Shown here piece by piece: positions 53,062 through 61,917 of a DNA stretch of 64,000 nucleotides (position 1 is the first letter of the stretch; each line of letters opens with the position of its first letter). The position numbers and the translations under genes are program-made. This stretch comes from Pedobacter chitinilyticus. GTDB taxonomy: Bacteria > Bacteroidota > Bacteroidia > Sphingobacteriales > Sphingobacteriaceae. The stretch lies in contig NZ_QMHN01000007.1 in the NCBI RefSeq assembly GCF_003313385.1, positions 229,045 to 293,044 of the forward strand, written 5' to 3'. Under the pieces are notes generated by a model. That model saw only the letters and a program-made list of their open reading frames with translations. It was not told the origin of the DNA and ran no database searches.

Positions 53062-53160
53062 AGTAATTCGCATCAACTTGTATCATTAAATAAGCTGTTG
53101 GCCTAACAAAAGCATTTGCTTTCATATGTCGACAAAATTCAACTAACTCTCCTAATCTCT

Positions 53161-53571
53161 ATGAACACCTTTTTGTTATTTATTACACTAACCACCAATT
53201 CATTTTTTAAAAGCACAACGCAAAAACAGAGCTACCAATTCATTTACTATGTAGACCAAAAAGAAAATGTGTTTACCTATTATTTCTCCGACGTGTTTAC
53301 GACCACAGATTGGTATCAAAATAAAGCGGAAATTGTAAGACTATTTGAACAGCAACTCCACCAGCAAGGCCTTAGACCAAAAGCATATGCGATTAAAACA
53401 GGCATCAATGGAGCCCCCATAAATAATATCTACCAAGCTATTGGTCAAATTGGAGAAATTGTGAAAAGAGATAAAAAGCAATTTGAATATCAGCAGAGGA
53501 ATATCCCTTCGGCAAAGCGAAAAAATTTCAGCAGCACAACAAAAACACTTTTTCTTGAACGCAAGGTCTAG
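53161..53571 (+). CDS. Hypothetical protein with N-terminal export signal
   Basis: 136 residues from the ATG at 53161 (MNTFLLFITLTTNSFFKSTT); a TTG at 53116 would extend it by 15 residues without a better signal. The hydrophobic N-terminus may be a signal peptide or anchor. The rest is soluble, with aromatic-rich FIYYVDQKENVFTYYFSDVF and a basic C-terminus. No known domain recognised. Likely shares the transcript starting near 52973. Confidence 0.5.
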   Translation: MNTFLLFITLTTNSFFKSTTQKQSYQFIYYVDQKENVFTYYFSDVFTTTDWYQNKAEIVRLFEQQLHQQGLRPKAYAIKTGINGAPINNIYQAIGQIGEIVKRDKKQFEYQQRNIPSAKRKNFSSTTKTLFLERKV

Positions 53572-53615
53572 AAAAACTGACATTCTCGTTAACTAAGTGG
53601 CGTTGCTTTTAATAT

Positions 53616-53710
53616 CGTTGGCGAGGACGCCAACTACCGCAAGTGATAGCATATTCACAAAGAAAGGCCAACCTCTCTTGTTTTGCCTAAAGTTGGCGTC
53701 CTCGCCAACG
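53616..53710. repeat. REPIN: two inverted REP hairpins beside the RAYT gene
   Basis: Perfect 20-nt inverted repeat (53616-53635 with 53691-53710). Each arm is itself a small hairpin (GTTGGCGAGGACGCCAAC, a 7-bp stem with a 4-nt loop). The 55-bp spacer is unrelated. This is the REPIN layout of paired REPs in opposite orientation, 8 bp beyond the RAYT stop codon. Confidence 0.85.
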
Positions 53711-53718
53711 GCATAGCC

Positions 53719-54234
53719 TCAATCCTTATAATGAGTTAAAAACTTAAAATGATTTTCATTTCTTATATAAAATGATGCTGAAGACCAATAATAATCTTCT
53801 GGCAAGGTAGCCAAGAGCCAATGTTCTTGTAAAGGATTTTGATGGATATATTCTAATTTCTCTTCCAAAAACCATTCGTTCCAGCATTCCTTTACCATAC
53901 AATCTTTTTGCCAAAACTGAAAGGCTCTATCCGACAAATTAACTCGATGTGCAGCTAACGTTTTAGATTTACCGACACACAGTTCTTTTTTAAAAGCATG
54001 AGCTGTATAGCTTAAAAGGGCTCCTTGAACCTGCGATCGATCAAATCCGTCAGAAATCTTCCATATCAGATGGATATGATTAGGCATAATCACAAAGCCA
54101 TATATCACACATCTATTATTTACTACGAGCCATTCCATACAATCTAAAATCAACCTCTTAAAATCATCATTTAACAGGTGCTTCCAATCTAAAATAGTAG
54201 CTGTTAAAAATTCAACATGGTAAGATTTAATCAT
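53719..54234 (-). CDS. REP-associated tyrosine transposase (RAYT, TnpA_REP)
   Basis: 171 residues. IS200-like single-strand transposase fold: the HUH motif in MPNHIHLIW (about 50-58) and the catalytic Tyr in LEYIHQNPLQ near residue 130, followed by the typical DYYWSSA end. RAYTs nick and mobilise REP hairpins and are usually single-copy, vertically inherited housekeeping-like genes rather than active insertion sequences. Its own REPIN lies directly behind it. No terminal repeats of a full IS were found. Confidence 0.93.
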   Translation of the reverse strand: MIKSYHVEFLTATILDWKHLLNDDFKRLILDCMEWLVVNNRCVIYGFVIMPNHIHLIWKISDGFDRSQVQGALLSYTAHAFKKELCVGKSKTLAAHRVNLSDRAFQFWQKDCMVKECWNEWFLEEKLEYIHQNPLQEHWLLATLPEDYYWSSASFYIRNENHFKFLTHYKD

Positions 54235-54308
54235 GACAATATTCTAAGTATAGAAAAACATAGAACTTGTTATACTCATTAGTTGTCGGAATTCAATAAT
54301 ACTAGATT

Positions 54309-54542
54309 CTATAAACCTTCCAAAGCGTCATCTTCAGTTAGAAAATGGCCAATAGCTTCTACGTCTCTTTCAAAAACGTGCAATTGTATCCCACTGATAG
54401 AGGTATCAAACACAGGATAAACCAATGCCGCATTTTCTCCAGTAAGAAAACATTCAAACCCAGCGTCTAATAAGCGGGCTTTTACAATGTTCGCCTCCAT
54501 TGGGCTCTCAAAAGTTTTGTAGACTACAATTTTATTTTCCAT
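54309..54542 (-). CDS. DUF2007 domain protein
   Basis: 77 residues, a complete DUF2007 domain (VVYKTFESPMEANIVKARLLDAGFECFLTGEN; IQLHVFERDVEAIGHFL), an ACT-like small fold described as a putative signal transducer. Function unknown. It follows the GH1 gene by 18 bp on the same strand and is probably co-transcribed with it. Confidence 0.9.
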   Translation of the reverse strand: MENKIVVYKTFESPMEANIVKARLLDAGFECFLTGENAALVYPVFDTSISGIQLHVFERDVEAIGHFLTEDDALEGL

Positions 54543-54560
54543 ACGGCTAAATATAAGGAT

Positions 54561-55895
54561 TTACTTCGACAGAAATTCTTGCCACCAATAACCAGATTGT
54601 TTTATCGTCCGCTGTTGTGTTTTAAAATCATTATGTACTAAACCAAAGCGAGCTTGATAGCCTTCGGCCCACTCAAAATTATCCATCAAAGTCCAAGCTA
54701 AATAACCCGTGATATTGATGCCTTCATTTTTTGCTTTTAACATGGCAGCTAGATAAGCCTTAAAATAATCTACCCTCTCTCCATCTTCAATCTTTCCATC
54801 TATCAACTTATCGTGAAAAGCCGCACCGTTTTCGGTAATCATGATATTTTTCACCTGTGGATACGTTGCAAACTGCTTGATGATCCGATAAAAACTATCA
54901 GCATTAATTTCCCAGCCCATAGCGGTGTGCGGCACTTTACGACTTTTAGCTTTTACCTCCCAAGCCTGCACCACAGGAATAAAAGCATTGTATTTAATCA
55001 CTAGCGGAAAATAATTCTGGATACCTATAAAGTCAAAATCAAACGCCATACGACTTTGGTGACGCCATGTTGAATAGCTAATGGCAAATTTCTCCAACAC
55101 GTCCCAATTTCCTGTAGGAAAACCTAAGCCCAAGGCTGGCTCCAGAAAAAAACGGTTCATCAATATGTCCGTCCTTTTGGCAATCATCACATCTTGGTCG
55201 GAGTGGCTGTAAGGTACAATTTCTGAGCACGAAAAAGCTGTACCAATCACTGCTTGGTTAACTTCAGCCCTTAATATCTTGGCTCCGTCCGCTTGTGCAA
55301 TGGCGGTATGCAATGCTGCTTCAAAAAAATTAGTTACTCCAGTAAGTCCAGGCGCATGTACCCCTAACATATAGCCTAAAGAAGTAAACCCAAAAGGCTC
55401 ATTGATGACAATCCATTGCTTTACCTTATCGCCATATTCTTTAGCACAAAAAAGCGCATATTCATTAAAAGCATTGTTGATTCCGTAAGCCGTCCATCCA
55501 CCCTCTTTCGAAAGCGCTTCGGGCAAATCCCAATGATATAGTGTCACCATTGGAATCAGGTCGTTTTTCAAGCACTCGTCTATCACTTCGTGGTAAAAAG
55601 CTACTCCTTCAGCATTGACCGTTCCGCCTCCTAAAGGAAAAATACGTGACCAAGCAATCGACATACGGAATACTTTAAATCCTAATGTTTTCACCATAGC
55701 AATATCCTGCTCATAACGATGGTAAAAGTCACAGGCTTCATCGGGTTTGTGCCCTTTCTTAATCTTCCCAGGTTTTTTAGAAAAGGTATCCCAAATACTC
55801 GGGCCTTTACCATAAACACTGGCAGCACCTTCTATTTGAGCCGCCGCCGTTGCTACTCCCCATAAAAAATCCTTACCGAAATCGCTGCTGTACAT
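54561..55895 (-). CDS. Glycoside hydrolase family 1 beta-glucosidase-like enzyme
   Basis: 444 residues from the ATG at 55895 (MYSSDFGKDFLWG); a TTG at 55904 is rejected. GH1 catalytic residues: acid/base Glu in WIVINEPF and nucleophile Glu in ITENGAAF; other motifs WSRIFP, HWDLP and WTLMDNFEW. It hydrolyses beta-linked glucose or galactose from disaccharides or glycosides. No signal peptide, so it is cytoplasmic. Downstream DUF2007 is probably in the same operon. Confidence 0.95.
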   Translation of the reverse strand: MYSSDFGKDFLWGVATAAAQIEGAASVYGKGPSIWDTFSKKPGKIKKGHKPDEACDFYHRYEQDIAMVKTLGFKVFRMSIAWSRIFPLGGGTVNAEGVAFYHEVIDECLKNDLIPMVTLYHWDLPEALSKEGGWTAYGINNAFNEYALFCAKEYGDKVKQWIVINEPFGFTSLGYMLGVHAPGLTGVTNFFEAALHTAIAQADGAKILRAEVNQAVIGTAFSCSEIVPYSHSDQDVMIAKRTDILMNRFFLEPALGLGFPTGNWDVLEKFAISYSTWRHQSRMAFDFDFIGIQNYFPLVIKYNAFIPVVQAWEVKAKSRKVPHTAMGWEINADSFYRIIKQFATYPQVKNIMITENGAAFHDKLIDGKIEDGERVDYFKAYLAAMLKAKNEGINITGYLAWTLMDNFEWAEGYQARFGLVHNDFKTQQRTIKQSGYWWQEFLSK

Positions 55896-56215
55896 TAACC
55901 TCAAATAAAATGAATAAAATGCGGGATTGTATAAAGTTAAAGTTATTTAAATATTAACTGTGTAAGTGTACTTGCTCGTCAATAAAATTAAACATCTAAG
56001 TTTATCTAAGCACAGTCCCAAAAACTAAAATGTTCTAAAATGTCTAAGGTGGTAAAAAATAATTATCAACCATCTAAGACACCTAAGTTCATCTAAGCAC
56101 AGCCCCATAGACTAAACATTAAAGAATGAAGAAAATTAAGACATGGAGCTATAAAAAAATCTTAATGTCCCTTAACTTCTTAATGGTTCAAAACTAAAAT
56201 ATCCAAGATGATAAA
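55896..56215. other. 320-bp intergenic region with a pair of direct repeats
   Basis: A roughly 40-bp sequence (core TAAG-TTYATCTAAGCACAG) occurs at about 55993-56027 and again about 88 bp later, with surrounding A/T-rich filler. No gene or clear promoter box was found for the divergent or co-directional genes here. Confidence 0.45.
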
Positions 56216-58027
56216 CTATCCTCCCAATCCAATTTGCTTTAACAATATTGCTGCATTAAACTTGGTACAAGGCCCTTGCTTCATCAGGTAATCAAAATCC
56301 ATTTCCTCGCCTATCAGCTGAATATCAAAATGGAAATTACGTACCGCCTTAGGATGTTCATGCTCAAGTTCCGAAAGCTGTAAATCATGCGTAGCAAACA
56401 AAGTAGGAATTTGCAGAGCAATCAGCTTCTCAATAAATGCCTTAGAACCATCAAACTTATCTTTACTGTTAGTTCCTCTTAGCATTTCGTCGATCAACAC
56501 AAAAGCATTCGGATGTACTTCAACCTCTTTCAAAATTATCTTCAGACGGTTCAGCTCCGCTTTAAATGTCGAAGTATTTTCAATCAAGTTATCCTTAATA
56601 CGCATGTAAGTAAGCAGCTTAAAGATGGAAAGTTCCATCTGCGTAGCACAAACAGGGGCACCAGCATAAGCCAACACCGTATTGATGCCTACCGTACGCA
56701 AAAAAGTACTTTTACCTGCCATGTTTGAACCTGTAATAATGTCCACTGTAGGTTTTTCTTTCAGCACATAATCATTATCTACCCTTTTATCTGAAGGAAT
56801 TAAAGGATGTCCCAAGGCTTGGGCTTTTAACGAGAAGTCATCATTTATTTGCGGAAAGATCCATTGCGGCTGATTATAATGTAAGGTTGCCATCGAAATC
56901 AACTCCTCAAAATAACCAATACGATCTAAACCTACTGCTACTTTTGCTCCTGCATTTTCACTCCAATACCCCAGCTTGATACAGCATTTTAAATCCCACA
57001 ACAAAAAGAAATTAAGAATGGCGTACAACAAAAAATTCAGCCTTGCATCAAACTCAACAATAATTTTTGCCAAAGCTTTAATGTGACCACTTACTTTTTC
57101 TTTGGTGTTAAACAATCGAATAATATAATTGCTTTTCCAGTCATGCTTTTCCGTCCATGCTATCGCCTCTGCATAGCTACTCAACAAATTAGAACTTCCA
57201 CTAAAGCCATAATAAACTTGGGTGATTTGTTTAGAATACACATAAGTAAGCATCGCATTAGCAAAAGCCATTAAACCAAAAATACCCCACAACTTCCCTC
57301 CAAAAATCAATCCTGCCAAGAAAAGGAATAACATCAAGTAAGGTACCAATTTCACATAAAGCCTTAAAAAACGGTTAGCGGTAAAGGCAACTTGTTTCAC
57401 CAGTTGATGGCTTAATTTATACTGAATCTCTTCTATCCTATTTAGCTCATGCCCTTTTAGGTTAGCCCTAAATTCAAAAGTACTTGCTATATATTCTCCC
57501 AATTCTACGATTGCCTGCTGGCGACCCAGAATGGTTTCTTTATTACTATCCGTAGCTAAGTGCTTGGCCAAAGTTTCAATACCAATCTTACTTGCTCCCC
57601 TGTTAATCAAAGCATATAAAGATGACCTGCCGAAAATATCCAAATCAGAAAGATAAGCGTGCTGCTCATCTTCGAATTGGGTGCCGTCGTCGTATCCATT
57701 TGCCTTTCCTTGCAGCATACCAATTTCATTTTTAAACACCCAAAGTAGGTTCTGATGAAAAGTGTATTGTTTTTCGAGTTGGTTTTGTTTTTTAACCACC
57801 ACCACGAATACTGCAATAGGCAACAGCAAAAGAATGCTCCAAATGCTGATGGCAATGTCTGTACTTGAACTTGCTAACCCTACAAAGAAAACTATTTCGA
57901 CCAGCAACAAAGCTACCCTAACCACCGAAAATCGGTCAATCTGTTTCTTTATTACTGTTATATGTTCCTCTTGCTGTTTTGCTAAACCTTCGTATGGTTT
58001 TAGTCTATCTTGCTCGGTATTTAACAT
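56216..58027 (-). CDS. Membrane-anchored MutS-like ATPase
   Basis: 603 residues from the ATG at 58027; a longer in-frame form starting at 58090 is rejected. The C-terminal 178 residues are a MutS-type ABC ATPase: Walker A GSNMAGKST (about 433-441), LLTYMRIKDNL, Walker B FVLIDEMLRGTNS (about 510) and ATHDLQLSEL. The middle matches MutS core/lever helices only loosely. Hydrophobic pairs lie at about 36-78, 225-270 and near 330, so it is probably membrane-embedded. No MutS mismatch-recognition domain or SMR nuclease is present. Function unknown; a DNA-repair role should not be assumed. Confidence 0.85.
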   Translation of the reverse strand: MLNTEQDRLKPYEGLAKQQEEHITVIKKQIDRFSVVRVALLLVEIVFFVGLASSSTDIAISIWSILLLLPIAVFVVVVKKQNQLEKQYTFHQNLLWVFKNEIGMLQGKANGYDDGTQFEDEQHAYLSDLDIFGRSSLYALINRGASKIGIETLAKHLATDSNKETILGRQQAIVELGEYIASTFEFRANLKGHELNRIEEIQYKLSHQLVKQVAFTANRFLRLYVKLVPYLMLFLFLAGLIFGGKLWGIFGLMAFANAMLTYVYSKQITQVYYGFSGSSNLLSSYAEAIAWTEKHDWKSNYIIRLFNTKEKVSGHIKALAKIIVEFDARLNFLLYAILNFFLLWDLKCCIKLGYWSENAGAKVAVGLDRIGYFEELISMATLHYNQPQWIFPQINDDFSLKAQALGHPLIPSDKRVDNDYVLKEKPTVDIITGSNMAGKSTFLRTVGINTVLAYAGAPVCATQMELSIFKLLTYMRIKDNLIENTSTFKAELNRLKIILKEVEVHPNAFVLIDEMLRGTNSKDKFDGSKAFIEKLIALQIPTLFATHDLQLSELEHEHPKAVRNFHFDIQLIGEEMDFDYLMKQGPCTKFNAAILLKQIGLGG

Positions 58028-58141
58028 TATATTTGAAGAAATTATAAACGTGTGTTGAATATGGACACTGAAACCGCTTACTTGTTTCAATGATCCATTT
58101 GAACAATTGCAACTTTGTAAGCTGTAAAGATAAAATACTAG

Positions 58142-58615
58142 ATGAAGATTAGCCTAATTGCCATTGGCAAAACTGAAGACAAATATCTAATCGAAGGCAT
58201 TGATAAATACCTTAACCGATTGAAGCATTACATCAACTTTAGTTTTACGGTTATTCCCGACATCAAGAACACCAAAAATCTTACCGAAGCACAACAAAAG
58301 AGCAAGGAAGCGGAATTGATTTTAAAACAGTTGAACAATAGTGATTTAGTAGTACTGATGGACGAAAAAGGGAAAAAATACAGTTCCGTACTGTTCGCCC
58401 AATACATCAACAAGCAAATGGTGGGTAGTGTACAAAACTTGGTGTTTATTATTGGTGGTCCTTATGGCTTTGATGAAAGTATTTACAAAAGAGCCAACAG
58501 TAGCATATCCCTATCAGACATGACCTTTTCGCACCAAATGGTACGGCTTTTTTTTGTAGAACAAATGTACCGTGCTTTTACGATCTTGAAAAACGAACCT
58601 TATCATCATGAATAA
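58142..58615 (+). CDS. rlmH: 23S rRNA (pseudouridine1915-N3)-methyltransferase
   Basis: 157 residues, the full SPOUT fold of RlmH. It methylates pseudouridine 1915 of 23S rRNA. Seen: KISLIAIGKTEDKYL start, SAM-knot motif FIIGGPYGFDES and the conserved C-terminus LSLSDMTFSHQMVRLFFVEQMYRAFTI...YHHE. Divergent from the MutS-like gene with 114 bp between starts. Confidence 0.97.
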   Translation: MKISLIAIGKTEDKYLIEGIDKYLNRLKHYINFSFTVIPDIKNTKNLTEAQQKSKEAELILKQLNNSDLVVLMDEKGKKYSSVLFAQYINKQMVGSVQNLVFIIGGPYGFDESIYKRANSSISLSDMTFSHQMVRLFFVEQMYRAFTILKNEPYHHE

Positions 58616-58719
58616 AATTTAACCGCAGATGCAAACAACAAAATAAAATCTGTGTATTTGCGGCAAAAAATTATGGAATATCTTTAACCAAAACATCACA
58701 TTATAAAAAAGGAGGCATT

Positions 58720-58860
58720 ATGAAATTACCCAGCGATTATAAGAGAAATTACAAATTCAGGACTGATACCTCTAAGGAAAAAAAATACATCAATGCCATA
58801 CTTTTTATCATGGTTTTGCTGGTTGTATTGTGGTACGCCTATAAATATTTCTTCACATAA
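58720..58860 (+). CDS. 46-residue single-helix membrane protein with strong SD site
   Basis: ATG at 58720, stop TAA at 58858-58860. The N-terminal half is soluble and charged (SDYKRNYKFRTDTSKEKKY), then a membrane helix (about 23-42). An exact AAAGGAGG-type ribosome-binding site sits 5-6 bp before the ATG, unusual for this phylum. A perfect terminator follows its stop. These two signals make it a likely real gene despite its size. Function unknown. Confidence 0.65.
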   Translation: MKLPSDYKRNYKFRTDTSKEKKYINAILFIMVLLVVLWYAYKYFFT

Positions 58861-58893
58861 AAAACACCAACCCTCTTCAGGTTGGTGTTTTTT
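58858..58893. terminator. Bidirectional terminator between the 46-residue gene and GH92
   Basis: Perfect 12-bp stem AAAACACCAACC / GGTTGGTGTTTT with a 7-nt loop, A-run and T-run on either side. It serves both convergent genes. Confidence 0.9.
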
Positions 58894-58906
58894 ATCTTAT
58901 TAATGA

Positions 58907-61198
58907 TTATTTGCCCTTATTCGGCTTTGCCGACATCAAAAAAACTAACTTGCCGCCATTTAAAATATCGGTATGATTTAAACTATAATTAGTTATGAGC
59001 CGTCCATTAAGCGTTACTTTTTTAACATAAACATTTTTGGAACTTTGTCCAATCGCCTCAATACTAAACGTTTTTCCGTTTTCTAAATGTATCGTTGCGC
59101 TGTTCACTGCTGGACTGCCAATTGCATATTCGGCTGATCCTGGTGCTACTGGATAAAATCCCATTGCCGAAAACATATACCAGGCGCTCATTTGTCCACA
59201 ATCATCATTTCCTCCTAATCCATCAGGTGTGGGTCTGTATTGCATTTCTAATATTCTGCGAACTTGTGCCTGAGTTTTCCATGGTTGTCCTGCCCAATTG
59301 TATAAATAAGGAACGTGATGCGCTGGCTCATTACCATGCACATAACCACCAATAATACCTTCTCTTGTAATATCTTCTGTCTCCGCAAAAAATTCATCAG
59401 GTAAATGCATGGAAAACAAAGTATCTAATCGTTTTGCAAAATTTAGCTTCCCTCCCATTGCACTTGCCAATCCATTAGTATCATGAGGAACAAAAAAGCT
59501 ATAATTCCACGAATTTCCTTCAATAAAACCCTGGCCATGTGTACTCATCGGATCAAATTTGGAAATCCAATTGCCATTTTCAGACTTAGGCCTCATAAAA
59601 CCAGATTGCTTATCAAAATTGTTCATCCAATTTTGGGAGCGTTTCATGTATTCATTATAGATATCGGTTTTACCCAATTTTTTAGCCAACTGAGCAATGG
59701 CCCAATCATCATAAGCATATTCCAACGTGTTAGAAACCGAAATACCGCTACGCTCTGCAGGGATATAACCTTTGTCTATGTAATAGCCAATTCCTTCATA
59801 ATTCCGTTTGTTCGAGGTCACTATACATGCTTGAAGAGCTTTTTCCGCATCACCATTAAACACACCTTTTACAACAGCATCAGCAACTACAGAAACGGAG
59901 TGATAACCGCTCATGCACCAGTTGTCGTTGGCATAGTGAGACCATATAGGCAACATCTTTAACGAATTTTGATCAAAATGTGCCAACATCGATTTTACCA
60001 TATCATTGTTCCTAGATGGTTGTACAATGTTAAAAAACGGATGCAATGCCCTATAAGTATCCCACAACGAAAAGGTAGTGTAATTAGTAAAGCCATTGGC
60101 TTTGTGAACATCCTGATCCAAACCTTTATACTCGCCATTACTATCCATATAAGTAGTTGGATTGATAAAGGAATGATATAATGCCGTATAGAAGTTCACC
60201 ATATGGTCTTGATCGGCATTGACTACAATTTTACTTAATTCCTTGTTCCAAGTATTTTGTGCTTGTTTTTTTACCGCATCAAAATCCCAGTTAGGAATTT
60301 CAAAACGCATATTTTCTAAAGCATTTGCTTGCGAAACGGGTGATAGCGCCACCTTCACTTTTACTTTTTCGTCTGCGTTGGTATCAAAATCGAAATACAT
60401 CTTAATTTGACGTGCAGCTAGTTCAGGAAAGTTTTTAGTTTGGTCGAATTTGCGCCAAAAACCACGATAGACTGGGTTTTGGTTTTCATATTTAGACCCA
60501 TAAGATTTAAATGGCTTAGAAAAACTCATGGCAAAATAAACCGTACGAGTTCTGGCCCAACCATTGGTTTGCCTATACCCAGTAATTAAAGTATCGTTTA
60601 CTACACGCACATAAGTCCAAGTATTTTTGTCTTCATAATTATATATACCTGCGGTCAAATCCAAAACAATATGAGATTGCTCAGATTTCGGGAAGGTGTA
60701 TTGGTGCATACCTACACGGTTAGTAGCCGTTAATTCTGCGATAATGTTATAGCTATCGAGTTTAACTTTATAATAACCCGCTTCGGCGGTTTCGTTCACA
60801 TGCGAAAAACTTGAGCGGTAACCAGACCCAGGTTGTTTTGCTGTTCCAGGATTGAGTTTCAACTTCCCTACAGTTGGCATCATCAAAAAATCTCCCAAGT
60901 CAGAATGCCCCGTTCCACTGAAATGCGTATGACTAAAACCAGTAATCGTTTTATCCTCATATTTATAACCAGCACAATATTTATAAACCTCACCATTGTA
61001 ATGTCCGTTTAACTCGTAAGAAACAGTATCCGTTTCAGGACTTAACTGCACCGCCCCAAATGGGGCTGTAGCACCAGGGTAGGTATGACCCATTTTTTCG
61101 GTACCAATAAGGGGTTTCACATATTTTACCAGGTTTTGCTGCGCAGATGCTTTTAAGACAAATAGTAAAGCTCCTATGGTAACAATCCGTTTAATCAT
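58907..61198 (-). CDS. Secreted GH92 alpha-mannosidase
   Basis: 763 residues. Signal peptide (1-19, ending ASAQ). GH92 layout: N-terminal beta-sandwich (LVKYVKPLIGTEKMGHTYPGATAPFGAVQLSPET) and a C-terminal (alpha/alpha)6 domain with HFSGTGHSDLGD, EGNSWNYSFFVPHD, GNEPAHHVPYLYNW and GNDDCGQMSAWYMFSAMGFYPV, which hold the calcium ligands and the catalytic acid. It is an exo-alpha-mannosidase, usually alpha-1,2, acting on mannan or N-glycans. No SusCD pair or other GH is adjacent, so it may stand outside a full utilisation locus. Confidence 0.96.
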   Translation of the reverse strand: MIKRIVTIGALLFVLKASAQQNLVKYVKPLIGTEKMGHTYPGATAPFGAVQLSPETDTVSYELNGHYNGEVYKYCAGYKYEDKTITGFSHTHFSGTGHSDLGDFLMMPTVGKLKLNPGTAKQPGSGYRSSFSHVNETAEAGYYKVKLDSYNIIAELTATNRVGMHQYTFPKSEQSHIVLDLTAGIYNYEDKNTWTYVRVVNDTLITGYRQTNGWARTRTVYFAMSFSKPFKSYGSKYENQNPVYRGFWRKFDQTKNFPELAARQIKMYFDFDTNADEKVKVKVALSPVSQANALENMRFEIPNWDFDAVKKQAQNTWNKELSKIVVNADQDHMVNFYTALYHSFINPTTYMDSNGEYKGLDQDVHKANGFTNYTTFSLWDTYRALHPFFNIVQPSRNNDMVKSMLAHFDQNSLKMLPIWSHYANDNWCMSGYHSVSVVADAVVKGVFNGDAEKALQACIVTSNKRNYEGIGYYIDKGYIPAERSGISVSNTLEYAYDDWAIAQLAKKLGKTDIYNEYMKRSQNWMNNFDKQSGFMRPKSENGNWISKFDPMSTHGQGFIEGNSWNYSFFVPHDTNGLASAMGGKLNFAKRLDTLFSMHLPDEFFAETEDITREGIIGGYVHGNEPAHHVPYLYNWAGQPWKTQAQVRRILEMQYRPTPDGLGGNDDCGQMSAWYMFSAMGFYPVAPGSAEYAIGSPAVNSATIHLENGKTFSIEAIGQSSKNVYVKKVTLNGRLITNYSLNHTDILNGGKLVFLMSAKPNKGK

Positions 61199-61250
61199 CT
61201 TTAATTTTTCTTTCAGTTTTTAGTTTTATAGCGGTTTAATTCGATAGAAA

Positions 61251-61283
61251 TAAAAAGCCCCGTAGCTTAAAAACCACGAGGCG
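61251..61283 (-). terminator. Intrinsic terminator of the DUF5606 gene
   Basis: On the minus strand a GCCTCGT / ACGGGGC stem (one G-U) followed by TTTTTATTT, 26 bp past the DUF5606 stop. Confidence 0.6.
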
Positions 61284-61308
61284 TATTTATTCTTTAACCA
61301 AAGGAAGA

Positions 61309-61845
61309 CTAAGCTCCTCTTTTAGCTGGCATTGTTGCTTTTTTAGCAGGAGCAGCGGTTTTTGCTGTTGGTGCTTTAGCAGTTTTTGCTTTTGGTGCAG
61401 CTTTTGGTTTAGCCTCAACTTTGTCTTCCACTTTTGGAGCAGCCTCTTCAGTACCTGGAGCAGCTTCAGTAAACAATGGCATATCCTTTAACAAGTTGTA
61501 CCAAGTTAAAATCTTCTTCATATCCGAAGCATAAACTTTTTCTTGGTCGTGGTTTGGAGCCACTTCGTTAAAGAAACTTCTCAAAGCATTTCCATCAGCC
61601 TTTAAATCTGGCACTGCAGTTTTAGTAGCTGCAATGTTGGCCAATACATCAACAAGTTTCAACTCATCGTCTTCACCATAAATGGTAATATCTTCTAACG
61701 AAGCCAATTTAGTGTTCGATAAGTTGGCTACGATTTTCAATTTTTGTGCATCAAGACTTTCCAAAACATAGCCCGCCTTATTTTGCCCAATCAGCTTAAA
61801 AAGTCCAGGTCTACCAGAAACAGATACAATTCCTCTTAAATTCAT
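61309..61845 (-). CDS. DUF5606 domain protein with Ala/Lys/Pro-rich tail
   Basis: 178 residues. Residues 1-125 match the DUF5606 family (MNLRGIVSVSGRPGLFKLIGQNK; VYASDMKKILTWYNLL). The last 45 residues are a low-complexity Ala/Lys/Pro/Thr tail (KAAPKAKTAKAP) like histone H1-type tails, suggesting nucleic-acid or ribosome binding (inference). Function unknown. It follows the cyclophilin gene on the same strand with a 72-bp gap. Confidence 0.85.
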   Translation of the reverse strand: MNLRGIVSVSGRPGLFKLIGQNKAGYVLESLDAQKLKIVANLSNTKLASLEDITIYGEDDELKLVDVLANIAATKTAVPDLKADGNALRSFFNEVAPNHDQEKVYASDMKKILTWYNLLKDMPLFTEAAPGTEEAAPKVEDKVEAKPKAAPKAKTAKAPTAKTAAPAKKATMPAKRGA

Positions 61846-61917
61846 TTTTTTATTTGTTAAGCGGCTAGCGCAGGGCGTAAAGCGTTCAAAACGCCAAACT
61901 CCAAACGCTCAACGCAT

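Noticed and set aside
53719..54234. Complete IS200/IS605 insertion sequence
   Set aside because: No left/right end structures of a full IS were found; the gene and its flanking hairpins match a RAYT/REPIN arrangement.
58028..58090. Longer N-terminus for the MutS-like protein
   Set aside because: The extension is unlike homologues, and the ATG at 58027 is well placed.
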